A stretch of 64,000 nt of DNA from positions 593,254 to 657,253 of the forward strand of contig CAUJNA010003292.1 in the NCBI GenBank assembly GCA_963377175.1, written 5' to 3'. Positions 54,052 through 62,837 of this stretch are shown one piece after another (the first letter of the stretch is position 1; every line of letters begins with the position of its first letter). The notes beneath the pieces are model-generated. The model saw only the letters and a list, made by a program, of their open reading frames with translations. It searched no databases and had not been told where the DNA came from. The stretch is from Effrenium voratum. Its lineage: Eukaryota; Sar; Dinophyceae; Suessiales; Symbiodiniaceae. A program made the translations under genes and the position numbers.

Positions 54052-54240
54052 GGAATCCTGAAGCAGTGAAAACCCACGCGTCGGAGCTGCTTCCGCCCGA
54101 GGTGGATGTCCGACGGCTCGGGCGGAACTCTGAAGCAGCCGCCCATGAAAACCAAGAAGGCCGAAATCGAAATGCGAAGCGAAGCGAAGCGAAGCGAAGC
54201 GAACGCGCCACGCGCAACTCTAAGAACCAGTTTAAAAGTC
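54052..54240 (+). CDS. Exon-like island abutting a family B end
   Basis: The plus frame reads NPEAVKTHASELLPPEVDVR then RLGRNSEAAAHENQEGRNRN and a Lys/Arg/Ser/Glu repeat encoded by (GCGAA)n. The AG of the family B terminal sequence (CAGAGTAG, ending 54052) lies exactly where an acceptor would be needed. Charged, low-complexity tail suggests a disordered or nuclear protein region. Function unknown. Confidence 0.45.
54174..54202 (+). repeat. (GCGAA)n pentanucleotide run
   Basis: Five to six tandem GCGAA units, inside the possible exon. Confidence 0.9.
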
Positions 54241-54319
54241 AAAAGGCCCCCAGGTGTTTGGTAAAGACATTTGAATTGCCAAATTCTGGTAGAATTTCCT
54301 ACTGCTGGCCTTTTTGAGC

Positions 54320-55116
54320 AAGGCTTCTGTTTGCTGAAGCTATTTGTTTGAGGGTAGGTGAACTCGCAAACTACCCTTAAACATTGGCAACATGGCTTCA
54401 GATGCCCTTTGTGACGGACACAACCATTTGCAAGTAGAAGTTGGGTTCCCGTTTTGGCGCCCTGCCTTGGTAATATTTAGTGCTCCACTATGTTGGACCT
54501 CGGACCGTTGTATTACTGGGCGGTTGGGATAGGCCTGTGATTGCCAGCTCATGTTTGCTCAAGTGTTACATCGGGTGACTCACCGCGATGTTTGCCAGTG
54601 AAGCCGCTGGTGGTTGGTGAAACCAACATATACATCCCGTGACCCAACCAATGGTGGTTTTGAACCACTCAGAAGCAAGGCCCCGCTATTGCATTTCTTC
54701 GCTTGTGTTGTTCACCCCTTAGGTAAGAGAAATGGCTACAAGCAATGGCATCGCTAAAAGCAACAGTCAAGTCATTTTGACCGGGGCATGTATAAAAATC
54801 GGGAACCCTTGTGTTGGATGGTATCAAATAGCACATGATGGTCAACATTCTTCGCGGGGTCCGGCCTTGTCCAAATAGGTCCCCCTTTCCGGGCCCCACA
54901 ATCGTTGAACGTTGCAATTTCCGAAGGAATTCAAACAGCAGAAATCTAAGTCATGTTGTTGGATTTGTGCTGGCTTCGAATTGGTTTAGCATTGGATCAA
55001 GTTGGTTTAGCATTGGTTTAGCATTGGTCTGGTATTAGTTCGGACATGTCCTCTAATAAGACTGGAGTTAGGGCCGGGTATTGGACAATTGCAATCAATA
55101 CTAATTAGTTAATAGG
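54320..55116. other. No gene seen
   Basis: No credible coding frame; TTGGTTTAGCATTGG is repeated three times near 54980-55025. Confidence 0.4.
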
Positions 55117-55428
55117 GTGCATTTAATAGGGGGAAGGCATTACTCTCTATTTACGATTCGTCCTGGTCATCAACCCTTCAGGGTTTTAGAGCACCGTTCC
55201 AAGGGTTCCGAAAGGACCCATGACAGCCAACCTGAGCTCACTGCAGTTTTCGGGTTTTGGCTATACACAAGCGCCAGGAAGGGAAGCTTTCTCCCGCCTT
55301 CCGCCACTTTAAGCCTGCCGTGTTTGAAAAAGAAAGGCTTTCACATAAAGTCTTTCTTGAATGTCCGCACCCCCAAGTACTGTATGGAATTCCGAGGGTG
55401 CCCGCCCGCCCGCTTCCCCCGTTGGTAG
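55117..55428 (+). CDS. Weak coding frame
   Basis: A 103-codon plus frame with some protein-like content (FTIRPGHQPFRVLEHRSKGS). The minus strand is equally open (55546-55238). No splice sites. Low confidence. Confidence 0.2.
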   Translation: MHLIGGRHYSLFTIRPGHQPFRVLEHRSKGSERTHDSQPELTAVFGFWLYTSARKGSFLPPSATLSLPCLKKKGFHIKSFLNVRTPKYCMEFRGCPPARFPRW

Positions 55429-55844
55429 TGAGGACAGAGGGCATTTCACTTCTCAAAGTCTTAGTTCTTCCCTCTCCCAGGCGATTCCATGGAAGCTCCC
55501 AGAACCTCTTTGAAAGACTCCGTTTACCAAGGCCTTTTGGAAGCATCCTTCCGATGGAGGTCCTTTAAACCCCTGCGGCTCTTGTCTCTCATGTTTCAGC
55601 ACAGGTCACTCAAAGCCTCAGCTTCATTTTAGGTAGGCCTTCACAACACCAGGTTTTCTTTATGTGGGTATGAATTTCAGGGAGTCTTCCTTTGACCCCC
55701 TCGTACATGATGGCCATGGGAGGGCAATTGACAGTCATACTCATGTGGGTGTATCTGATCTCGAGGGTAGCCCTTTTTGTGGTTCAAAGGGAAACCAAAG
55801 GCAAAACCAAGCATTTGGTTGGTTTTCCTTTAGCACAAACCACC

Positions 55845-56170
55845 AGCAGCGGACCACCAAGAAGCACTCTGAGCAGCACCCTGACCAGCATCCCAAACAA
55901 GCACCAAAAGCAAGTGCCATCGTAGCTTGATCACGTCAAACTGATCTGCCCCCGGCTGCACGCCAGCAACCACCGCAGCAGACCAAACAGCAACCTAACC
56001 AGCGCACAGCACCCACAGCAGCACCCACAGCACCCCGACTTCAGCGCAACAGCACCCTGACACCCTGACTGCATCGCAAAATAGGCAAGGCCAGCACCCA
56101 CCATAGCACCTTCAGCGAACTCCAAACAGCAAACAGCACCCTGACCAAGGACCTGCAGCACCTGCTCTTC
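55845..56170. repeat. Degenerate CAGCACC(CTGACCAG) repeat
   Basis: Variants of CAGCACCCTGACCAG and ACAGCACCCACAGCA recur through about 320 bp. The minus frame shows Gly/Ala/Cys/Leu runs typical of translated simple repeat. Confidence 0.8.
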
Positions 56171-56277
56171 AAGCAAGAAAGTTGTAGGCATTCTTTTTCG
56201 CCATTTCCACCACCAAAACGTGTTGGCCGTTTCCATTTATCAGGGCAACCCGTATTTTTCCACCGATTTTTGAACCC

Positions 56278-56320
56278 CTCCACCCACCCACCCACTCACC
56301 CCTCCCCCCCCCCAAGCAGG
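56278..56320. repeat. CCCA and C-rich tract
   Basis: Short CCCA array and a C10 run directly before a family G element. Confidence 0.8.
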
Positions 56321-56455
56321 GTTGTGGGATCACTCAGGGTTTTTCCCCGCTTCTGTGATACAAGGGCATTCCCCTCTTTATATGGGGGGTCTGTGGGAGG
56401 CCCTGTTTGTATCACAGGCCAGTGGATTCCATTTCCCACAGCCCTGCCAAGTGAT
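56317..56455. mobile_element. Family G element, copy 2
   Basis: CAGGGTTGTGGGATCACTCA left; CACAGCCCTGCCAAGTGATC right; inner CGCTTCTGTGATACAAGGGC and TTTGTATCACAGG. Confidence 0.85.
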
Positions 56456-56689
56456 CCAAACAGATTGCTTCATCCGCAGGCGCGGGCCTGGGGCTCTGCC
56501 CAAGGTGTCGCACCCAAAGGCCTTTGGGCGGGTCGGAAGGGCTCGCTTCCGCGAGCGGAAGCCAAGGGGAACCTCTCGTTTGATTTGCCGAAAGGAATAT
56601 GTTGTGCTTCTTTTTTCCCTTGGGTTGGGTTGTTGGCGGGGGGGGGGGGGGTTGTGGGAGGGGGGGTGGAGTTGGGGCCGGGGTTTGTT

Positions 56690-56762
56690 TTCCTTGGTTG
56701 ATTTTAACGGGAATCGATTTTGCAACTGGAAATATGTTTTCACCGCGAGAAAGCAAATGGAA
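56690..56762. mobile_element. Family E right-half fragment
   Basis: GTTGATTTTAACGGGAATCG, CAACTGGAAATATG and GAGAAAGCAAATGGAAG follow the right half of family E. Confidence 0.55.
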
Positions 56763-56899
56763 GCCTCTTGTCCCAGTTTCTTTGGGCCCAGTTTTTGTGC
56801 TACGGGGTTCGTGACCCATTTGTTATGGATTCGGAGCCCCCAAAATGCCGGCGGTTCGGTTTCCTGGGGTTGCCACCTGGAAAGCTTTCCCATGTTTAT

Positions 56900-56998
56900 C
56901 TCACTTCCTGAGTTCATGAACTTTAAACTTTTTGAAGACCATTTTGGTGGCAAATTTAAAGTTTAGACTTTTTTTGGGCCATCCACTCAGGCAGTGAG
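56900..56998. mobile_element. Family F element, copy 5
   Basis: CTCACTTCCTGAGTTCATGA left; CATCCACTCAGGCAGTGAG right; core ACTTTAAACTTTTTGAAGAC. Confidence 0.9.
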
Positions 56999-57013
56999 AA
57001 TTTATGGTCAGAC

Positions 57014-57274
57014 CAACAAGTCCAACTAGAGTCCTTGGAGGATTTCCGTCGTGACCGTGGAAATGGCGGAGCTGAGTCTCCAGGACTTGCGATATTGTGA
57101 GTCAGTCTGATGAATGCTCCGATTTCGTGGGAGCCTGATGAGTTCTCCGATGTGGGAGAAATGGATGACTTTGCGGAGCGCCTTCTGGGATTGGAAGATT
57201 CATCGCCTTTTTTCGTGTTTGCGGAGCTGGTGCTTGCATGGCCGAAAGGGAGGTGTGGCACTGGCGTGGCATGA
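57014..57274 (+). CDS. Exon-like island, acidic protein
   Basis: The same plus frame is open on both sides of a TGA at about 57098. Upstream: QVQLESLEDFRRDRGNGGAE. Downstream from an ATG at 57110: MNAPISWEPDEFSDVGEMDD then FAERLLGLEDSSPFFVFAEL, ending at 57274. A GTGAGT donor lies at 57097 exactly at the stop, so the first part could be an exon ending at 57096. The acidic segment is typical of a protein linker or activation-type region. Function unknown. Confidence 0.4.
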
Positions 57275-58060
57275 CCTTTAGGGAAACCGGATCCACTGGC
57301 TTAGTTTGGTCAGAAACGAGGCACTTTCCACCGGTTTTTTTCGACGGCTTTCATGCCATCCATACTCAAAAGGGCAATGGAAAGTCACTCTTGGCTAGAA
57401 TGATTAACAAAGAGGAAGGTTGAAGTCGAGTTGCACTGTGACCAAGCTCACGGTTCAGTTTGCTTGAGACTGGGTTCCTTAGAAGGATGTCGCGGTTGAT
57501 GTTGAACCTTTGAGTTGGTTACTCCCCTGCCCAAAAAGGGGAAGGGAGGGTGCAAAAGGAGCTTCCTCTACAAATGGCTTGGTGAAACCCCATGTTAATC
57601 TGGGAAGTAAGTTTGTTCTACTCCTTTGCAAATCGGGGTTCATTTGGGCAATCACCAATGCAATCTATCTAAGGATTACCTGAGCGATGTGGACCATGGC
57701 CATAGTTCTTCCCGTCGCTTTTTTGTCCACCAAAAAACCTTCACAATATTAAACATATTTGTATATTTCCCCTGTTGGTTTTGACTGGAATGATAGAATA
57801 TATTATTGGACATATGTTGTTTTCTTCTGCGGAAAGCAAACCGAAGAACTATTTTTGACCTTCTAAACTCAACAGCTCTCTTTTCAGGGCACCTGCCTTT
57901 TGCCAGATGTTCGCTTGAACCTTAGATGGTGTTTTTTGTTTTTAGAGGCAGGTTCTGGCCCCCAAAAGGGAATTTTGAGGAACCGTTCTCTTAGAGCTTT
58001 ACATACTTTGTTACTTACATCTTTCCTATCTTCATTATAACTATTTAATTTATTTGGACA
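57275..58060. other. No gene assigned
   Basis: Plus frame to 57423 has a plausible end (FHAIHTQKGNGKSLLARMIN). A degenerate family E copy spans about 57740-57846 (CCCTGTTGGTTTTGACTGGA, GGACATATGTTG). Nothing else recognised. Confidence 0.3.
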
Positions 58061-58155
58061 TACCTGGACCCTCAAACTACCCATAAACAAGGGATATCAC
58101 CCCACAGTTTGGGGGTCAAACCCATTTTTAAGTTGGAATTTTGAGGGTTCAGGTA
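58061..58155. mobile_element. Family A element (inverted)
   Basis: TACCTGGACCCTCAAACTAC to TTTTGAGGGTTCAGGTA with a TA at each edge. An acceptor-like TTTCAG and exon-like island follow 18 bp downstream. Confidence 0.9.
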
Positions 58156-58173
58156 TTCTCAAATCACTTTCAG

Positions 58174-58320
58174 AGACCCAAGGGGCCCAAGGGGTTCGGT
58201 TCGCCAGGCAGCTTCATGCAGAACATCAGCACGCACTCGCAGCTGATGATTGAGCGCCTGGCGATGGCGTCTCGGCGCGCAACGCGAGTTTCACCCATGG
58301 TCTACCCATGCGGGGTGGTG
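58174..58320 (+). CDS. Exon-like island after family A element
   Basis: The acceptor AAATCACTTTCAG ends at 58173. The frame reads GPKGFGSPGSFMQNISTHSQ then LMIERLAMASRRATRVSPMV and YPCGVVVNTG; another frame (TQGAQGVRFARQLHAEHQHA) is open for 26 codons. GC content and composition support coding. The long frame to 58413 ends in low-complexity codons. No domain recognised. Confidence 0.45.
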
Positions 58321-58977
58321 GTGAATACGGGTGTTTCTCTCTTTTTTGGGGGGATCCCCCCGAAAAACTGGAACTTATTTGTTTTGTTGGTTTTGCTCTT
58401 TGGATTTCCTTGAGCAGGTCCCATTAAACTAAAAGGTTATAGCTGCCATGTTTTACCTGTTGAAACGTTATAAATTGCAGAAGTTAAATTGGATTAGCAA
58501 GTCTTTCATGGGGGTGCAACGCCAAATACGGGGTGTTGGGGGGTCACGGCGGCTTCCTGCCATCCGGTTCCTTGGCTTTCTTGCGTTTTTAGTTGGTTTG
58601 GTGGCAGTTTCCATTTCACCCGCTAAAGGTTAAGCTTTTAGCAGGCGATCTGAAGGCAGCCCAGGTTCTTGTCATGGTTCTCGGTGGCAAGATATACTCT
58701 AAGTGTGCACGTGCTTGTTTTTGTTTTATGGGTCTTACAGTAGTTGCAAACTATTCTCTTCTTGTCCACGTCACCCTCAACAAAATGGCCCTCAGAAAAT
58801 GGAGATCCCATTGCGACCTGTCAGTCGTTTTGAACATTCAAATGGAACATATTCTCACAGCGACTGGATACGGCTTGGTTACCTAGGAGCATGGATAGAA
58901 ACCAATCCCTTCAACATCCTTGAGCGGATGCCAACTTCATCCCATGAAACTTCATCCTCAAACATGTCTAGGTCCCC

Positions 58978-59084
58978 AGTAGTGCCCTTTTACCATTTCT
59001 TTTTTAGGGGGAGTGTTCCCCTACTGAAATAGACTACGGAAAAAATGGGTCCCCTTATTCTAACCTCTCTACTAGAGGACCTAG
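58978..59084. mobile_element. Family D element, copy
   Basis: CTAGGTCCCCAGTAGTGCCC start; ACTGAAATAGACTACGG core; CTACTAGAGGACCTAG end. Confidence 0.9.
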
Positions 59085-59600
59085 ACGCAATGGCTGTTTT
59101 GACTGGAATCTGGGCAAGCAGATCAACTGGGCATTTTGCTTAAAGCCAGGGATGGCCACAGCTAGAATTGTAAATCAAGGAGTTCAGTGCAGGGGTTTCG
59201 ACGACAGACTCGACCAAATTGCGGGGTTTCTGTTGGTTCAGCGCCCCACCATCTATAATATGCGTACAAGACCTCACACGCCTTTTCATGCAACCTGGGG
59301 AACACCCTGATGCATGCCCTCTTGCAACCTCGCAATCCACAAGCGGCCGCATGTTGAAAGCATGGCTTCACTTGAGTCAATTTGCAGTGGGCTCGCCCAA
59401 CCTCCCCAAAAAGACGTCCGGGCGCGCCACCTCACATCTTCGACACACTTCAAGGGTGGCCTGGGACACATGGTGGGTTTTTGAAGGGAAACCACTGGAC
59501 ATGATGTTCTCATTTGTTTGGTCCAGGGGACTTGTAGGAACTGAGCCACAGATTGAGTGGCCCCAGATATAAGTTAGTTGGATTCCGAGTTGCTCGGACC
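59085..59600. other. No gene assigned
   Basis: Plus frame 59219-59572 (117 codons) is open with mixed composition (PGEHPDACPLATSQSTSGR). The minus strand is open in two frames. No splice signals or motif. Confidence 0.25.
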
Positions 59601-59724
59601 TCTAGGGGTTGATTCCTTCCAGGGATCCGGATCTTTCTAGAAAACCTCCGGAAACCCAGGGAAAACGGATCCGGTTTTTGGAAAGAACGATGGTTGAAAA
59701 GAATGGGGAATCAACCCCTAGAGG
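59601..59724. mobile_element. Family J element, best copy
   Basis: CTCTAGGGGTTGATTCC and GGAATCAACCCCTAGAG are exact 17-bp inverse complements. A second inverted pair lies inside (GGGATCCGGATCTTTC with GGATCCGG). AAGAACGATGGTTGAAAAGA precedes the right arm. Confidence 0.95.
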
Positions 59725-59978
59725 AACCTCAGAGTAGCACCAAGGCAACTTCAGAAAAGTTGGGTTTCAGCACTCGTTTTGCAGGGCTCCTTAAAAGATA
59801 CATGTTGCGCATTTGAAACATGGCTTGTTTCGCCAAAATACAAGGACACCACCATTTACAAGGCAATGTTCAGGTGTATAATGCAAGGATCCCTGCACAA
59901 TGCAGAAAGAAAAAGGCCAGCGCGACAATCAACCAAACAATCTCTGCCTGCCTCGACTGGTTTGGATGGTTTGGTTAG

Positions 59979-60059
59979 GCGGTTTCCCATCTACCCCCGG
60001 AGGACAAGGGAATGAGCTACGAGGAGATCGCGGAGATTGCGGGCATCTCGGAGAACCAG
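59979..60059 (+). CDS. Exon with sigma-70 region 4-like helix-turn-helix
   Basis: The plus frame opens after a TAG ending at 59978 (TTGGTTAG, a possible acceptor) and reads SHLPPEDKGMSYEEIAEIAG then ISENQ up to CAG|GTGGGG at 60060. The motif GMSYEEIAEIAGISENQVG matches the pattern of the helix-turn-helix of bacterial sigma-70 region 4, especially ECF-type factors (family knowledge; not searched here). Only about 27 residues are present, so a chance match or another helix-turn-helix protein is possible. The frame reads on to a TGA at 60084. Bacterial-like content in this eukaryotic setting could mean an organelle-targeted or transferred gene. Confidence 0.4.
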
Positions 60060-60103
60060 GTGGGGTGGGACGTCGCCAGGGGATGATGTATGGGCCCAGG
60101 ACT

Positions 60104-60214
60104 ACCTGGATCGATCCAAGTTGCGATCGTTTTTTTCCAGACACGAAATACCCCAAAGACAGCGCCAGAGTTGCTGGGGGAGGAAAAGCGAAAACCGCAA
60201 CTGGCGATCTAGGT
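60104..60214. mobile_element. Family C element
   Basis: ACCTGGATCGATCCAAGTTG left; CGCAACTGGCGATCTAGGT right. It sits 45 bp after the donor-like site of the preceding exon. Confidence 0.85.
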
Positions 60215-60319
60215 ACACAATTTTCAATAGGGAAGCCTTTGGTGGTCATCAGATGTCGGTTGGATTTATGTCCACCAGCCACTTGAGTTTGGTGGTTCCT
60301 CTTGAAGTTTACAGCCAAA

Positions 60320-60426
60320 TGGCCAGTTGCGAGCGAATTGCTTCTTCTTCCAACATTAACTGTGGCACTGATTTCAGGGTATTTGTGTCTGGAAAAATAG
60401 CGATTTCGCAACATGGCGATTTAGCG
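60320..60426. mobile_element. Family C element, diverged
   Basis: TGGCCAGTTGCGAGCGAATT left; GCGATTTCGCAACATGGCGA right; GGGTATTTGTGTCTGG core. Confidence 0.75.
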
Positions 60427-60699
60427 GGGGGTTGTGGACATCAGAAATCCGTTTGGATCTATGTCAACTAATTACTTGCTTTTGTTGATTTCAGAGTCCA
60501 GCTGGGAATTTATAGCCAAATGGGTTCCAACAAACTGGATGTCCCGAATGGACCAAAATCATGTGCTCCATTGGAACCCGAAGGGATTGGAACTCGCTTT
60601 CGGCTTTCGGCTTGTTTTTTGCCCGAAATGGTTTCGAGAAAACGAAGAAGAGAAGACAATGGCCCCAGATGTTTGTCGATGGGTTCTGACAAAACGATG

Positions 60700-61008
60700 G
60701 CCCCCGGCTCTCACTTCCTGAGTTCCGTTTCGGACTTTCGTTTACTTTTCGGGTCTGGACCATGTTCGTGGCATACACAAAGCTGCCTGGAGTCTCCATG
60801 ACCCTTAACAAATGGGGTCATGACCCCTTTGTTTTGGGTAATGACTCCAGTTTTAGAGGGTCATGGAGACTCCAGGTGGACTTTTTGTGTTTGTCCATAA
60901 GTTATGAAAGAAAGATGCCCCCTGGCTCTCACTTCCTCAGCTCACTTTTCGGGTCTGGACCATGTTGGTGGCATACACAAAGCTGGCCATCCACTCAGGA
61001 AGTCGGGA
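60700..61008. mobile_element. Duplicated family F arm with family H inserted
   Basis: CTCACTTCCTGAGTTCCGTT...GGGTCTGGACCATGTTCGTG...ACAAAGCTG (60712-60785) is repeated at 60926-60990 and there continues to ATCCACTCAGGAAGTCGGG, the expected family F right arm. A family H element (60786-60876) breaks the first copy right after AAGCTG. Confidence 0.8.
60786..60876. mobile_element. Family H palindromic element
   Basis: CCTGGAGTCTCCATGACCC and GGGTCATGGAGACTCCAGG, exact 19-bp arms identical to the hairpin at 32541-32592, around 53 bp. Confidence 0.95.
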
Positions 61009-61175
61009 AGCGACCCCGGAAACGTTTCCGGCCTCGTGCCAGGTGAAAGTCCTGGTGGAGATGCAGCGGAGCTTGTCAGTGGCGGCTCGGCAGATCTAGG
61101 GCGGGGATCCCAACTTGGCAGTGAGGCTATGGCACTGGGAGAAAATTTAGATCGGGTCCCTTGCCTCGATTGATC
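61009..61175 (+). CDS. Exon-like island, unknown protein
   Basis: Two plus frames look protein-like: TPETFPASCQVKVLVEMQRS (stop at about 61099) and GESPGGDAAELVSGGSADLG then RGSQLGSEAMALGENLDRV (stop 61171). GC-rich, directly after a family F arm. The frame cannot be decided from sequence alone. Confidence 0.35.
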
Positions 61176-61197
61176 GAGGTCGCCTTCAACTTCAAAC

Positions 61198-61307
61198 AGG
61201 GCTGTGGGGAATGGAATCCACTTCTGTGATACAACAGAAAGGGCTTCCCAAAGCCTAGTTTCTTCATATAAATGGGGATTCCCTTGTATCACAGAAGTGG
61301 GGAGAAA
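61198..61307. mobile_element. Family G element, copy 3 (inverted)
   Basis: CAGGGCTGTGGGGAATGGAA left; CCACTTCTGTGATACAA and TTGTATCACAGAAGTGG are a perfect 17-bp pair. Confidence 0.9.
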
Positions 61308-61572
61308 CCGATTTCAAAGGATTGGTTGGTTTGGTTTGCCCCTTCAAAGTGTAAGGGGACCTTCCCATGCAACATCGAGCCTGACCGGGAAGAACATGTT
61401 CCTCAAGGACGCCTCTGTTCCACGTTTGTGTGGATGACAGGGCAGCCCTGCCCCGCCCAACAAGAAAAGAGAAACAACAAACAAATTGGATCGCGACGTT
61501 GCTGTTTTGTTTGGACACTTTGCTCAAGCAAACAGTCACAGTTGCTAGGAGAAAGCAGCAACGGGCGAGTCA

Positions 61573-61650
61573 TACATATATATATATATATGGGCATTTA
61601 TAATATATGTATATATATATATGTATATTATTATATATACATATTATAAA
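61573..61650. repeat. (AT)n / TATATG microsatellite
   Basis: Alternating AT tracts over about 75 bp. Confidence 0.9.
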
Positions 61651-61694
61651 AGGAAAGAAGCAACGGCGGTGTTGCCGCTGCCAAGCTGTCCAGT

Positions 61695-61830
61695 CCTGTG
61701 GACGACATCCATTTCGACCGCTTTGAAACCATGCTTGAAACCATTGTTTGTTTGGTATTTACCAGGGGAACCGTATCATTCAGTTGGGTCTCTGAACGGT
61801 GGTGCGAAATGGCGGTGGGTCAAACATAGG
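61695..61830. mobile_element. Family B element, degenerate
   Basis: CCTGTGGACGACATCCATTT left; TTTGGTATTTACCAGGGGAA interior; GTGGTGCGAAATGGCGG near the right; terminal CATCCACAG not kept. Confidence 0.65.
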
Positions 61831-62069
61831 TACCCAAGATGGACCCTTGGTAAATGGAAACATGGACTAAAACCTGCGGATTACCCCCTGGTTTAATTTT
61901 GCCCCATGCTGAAATCACATTGTGTTCAAACACCTCATCGCCTTTCAGCTTTAAAGTCCAGTTTTCTTTTTTTGGAAGGAGTCACTATCAACACCTTTTA
62001 TTAAAACGGTTTTGTTAGGAGTCACTATCAACACCTTGTAGTAAAACGGTCTACCCGAATGGATTTCGC

Positions 62070-62195
62070 CCCACGCCATGGATTTCGCCTCCAAATCCAT
62101 CCACAGGGACTGCACAAACCGCGCCAGGTTTGGTACCAGGCCTTCCACCGGCTCTTGGAGTACCCAGGTGCCGCTTCGTGGCCCTCGTTTATATA
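62070..62195 (+). CDS. Possible exon before AT/TTA repeat
   Basis: After a CCACAG acceptor-like site at about 62107 a plus frame reads LHKPRQVWYQAFHRLLEYPG then AASWPSF. The rest of the frame is simple repeat. Function unknown. Confidence 0.35.
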
Positions 62196-62260
62196 TGCGT
62201 ATATATATATATATATGTGCTTTTTGATATGCTTAATATTATTATTATTATGGTTAATCA

Positions 62261-62312
<52 letters not shown>

Positions 62313-62345
62313 GTTATTGTTATTGTTATTATTTTTGTTATGTTT
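62193..62345. repeat. (TA)n then (ATT)n microsatellites
   Basis: A TA tract at 62195-62214 and about 25 ATT units at 62234-62340, giving poly-Leu/Ile/Asn frames that are artefacts. Confidence 0.95.
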
Positions 62346-62385
62346 ATGGTTCTTTTTCACACCGGCGGTTTGTGGCGCAGCTTTC

Positions 62386-62736
62386 AGAGAGCTTCCCTTG
62401 AACTGGTGGTTCGCTTGCTCGATGGTTTGGTGAAACCGGGAGGCTTCCCATTTACCCTTTACAAGAACCAGGGAATGGTCCAAATCCAAATCCAATTCAC
62501 CAATCCAATTGTACCAATCGGAGGGTCGCTGACTGGGAGATTTGGGAACATGTCCTTCCGGCTTCTCATCTCCAAGTCCACAAAGTGCTCTCAAATTCTT
62601 TGTGTGGGACCAGTTCAGGTATTCTTCCTTCCCAACTTTTCCTCTTTCCTCCCGATCAGATCGCGCAAGTCTCTGGCTGAAACTGCGGGCTTGTTTGCAG
62701 CCCAAGGAGCGCATCGATTTTAGTGATCCCATTTAA
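62386..62736 (+). CDS. Last two exons of a gene, unknown protein
   Basis: Exon 1 (to 62618) reads RASLELVVRLLDGLVKPGGF, PFTLYKNQGMVQIQIQFTN and GSLTGRFGNMSFRLLISKST to a CAG|GTATTC donor in phase 0. A canonical 82-bp intron with a pyrimidine tract (TTCCTTCCCAACTTTTCCTC) ends at CAG 62700. Exon 2 is PKERIDFSDPI followed by TAA at 62734. The intron is convincing. A caution: 62403-62470 resembles the inverse of the family L element at 28.75 kb, so part of exon 1 may be transposon-derived. No domain recognised. Confidence 0.5.
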
Positions 62737-62837
62737 GCCACATCCTCAAAACCGATTCGGGGATTGGTGAAGGTTAGTAAGGGGCGATCCCCTTGCCATA
62801 AATAGCTGCGGAGATCCGCCTTCTTAGTTCTTGAAGC

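Noticed and set aside
62028..62732. Minus-strand 234-codon frame with a poly-Asn stretch
   Set aside because: The poly-Asn is the complement of the ATT microsatellite; the plus strand has a canonical intron and stop in the same region.
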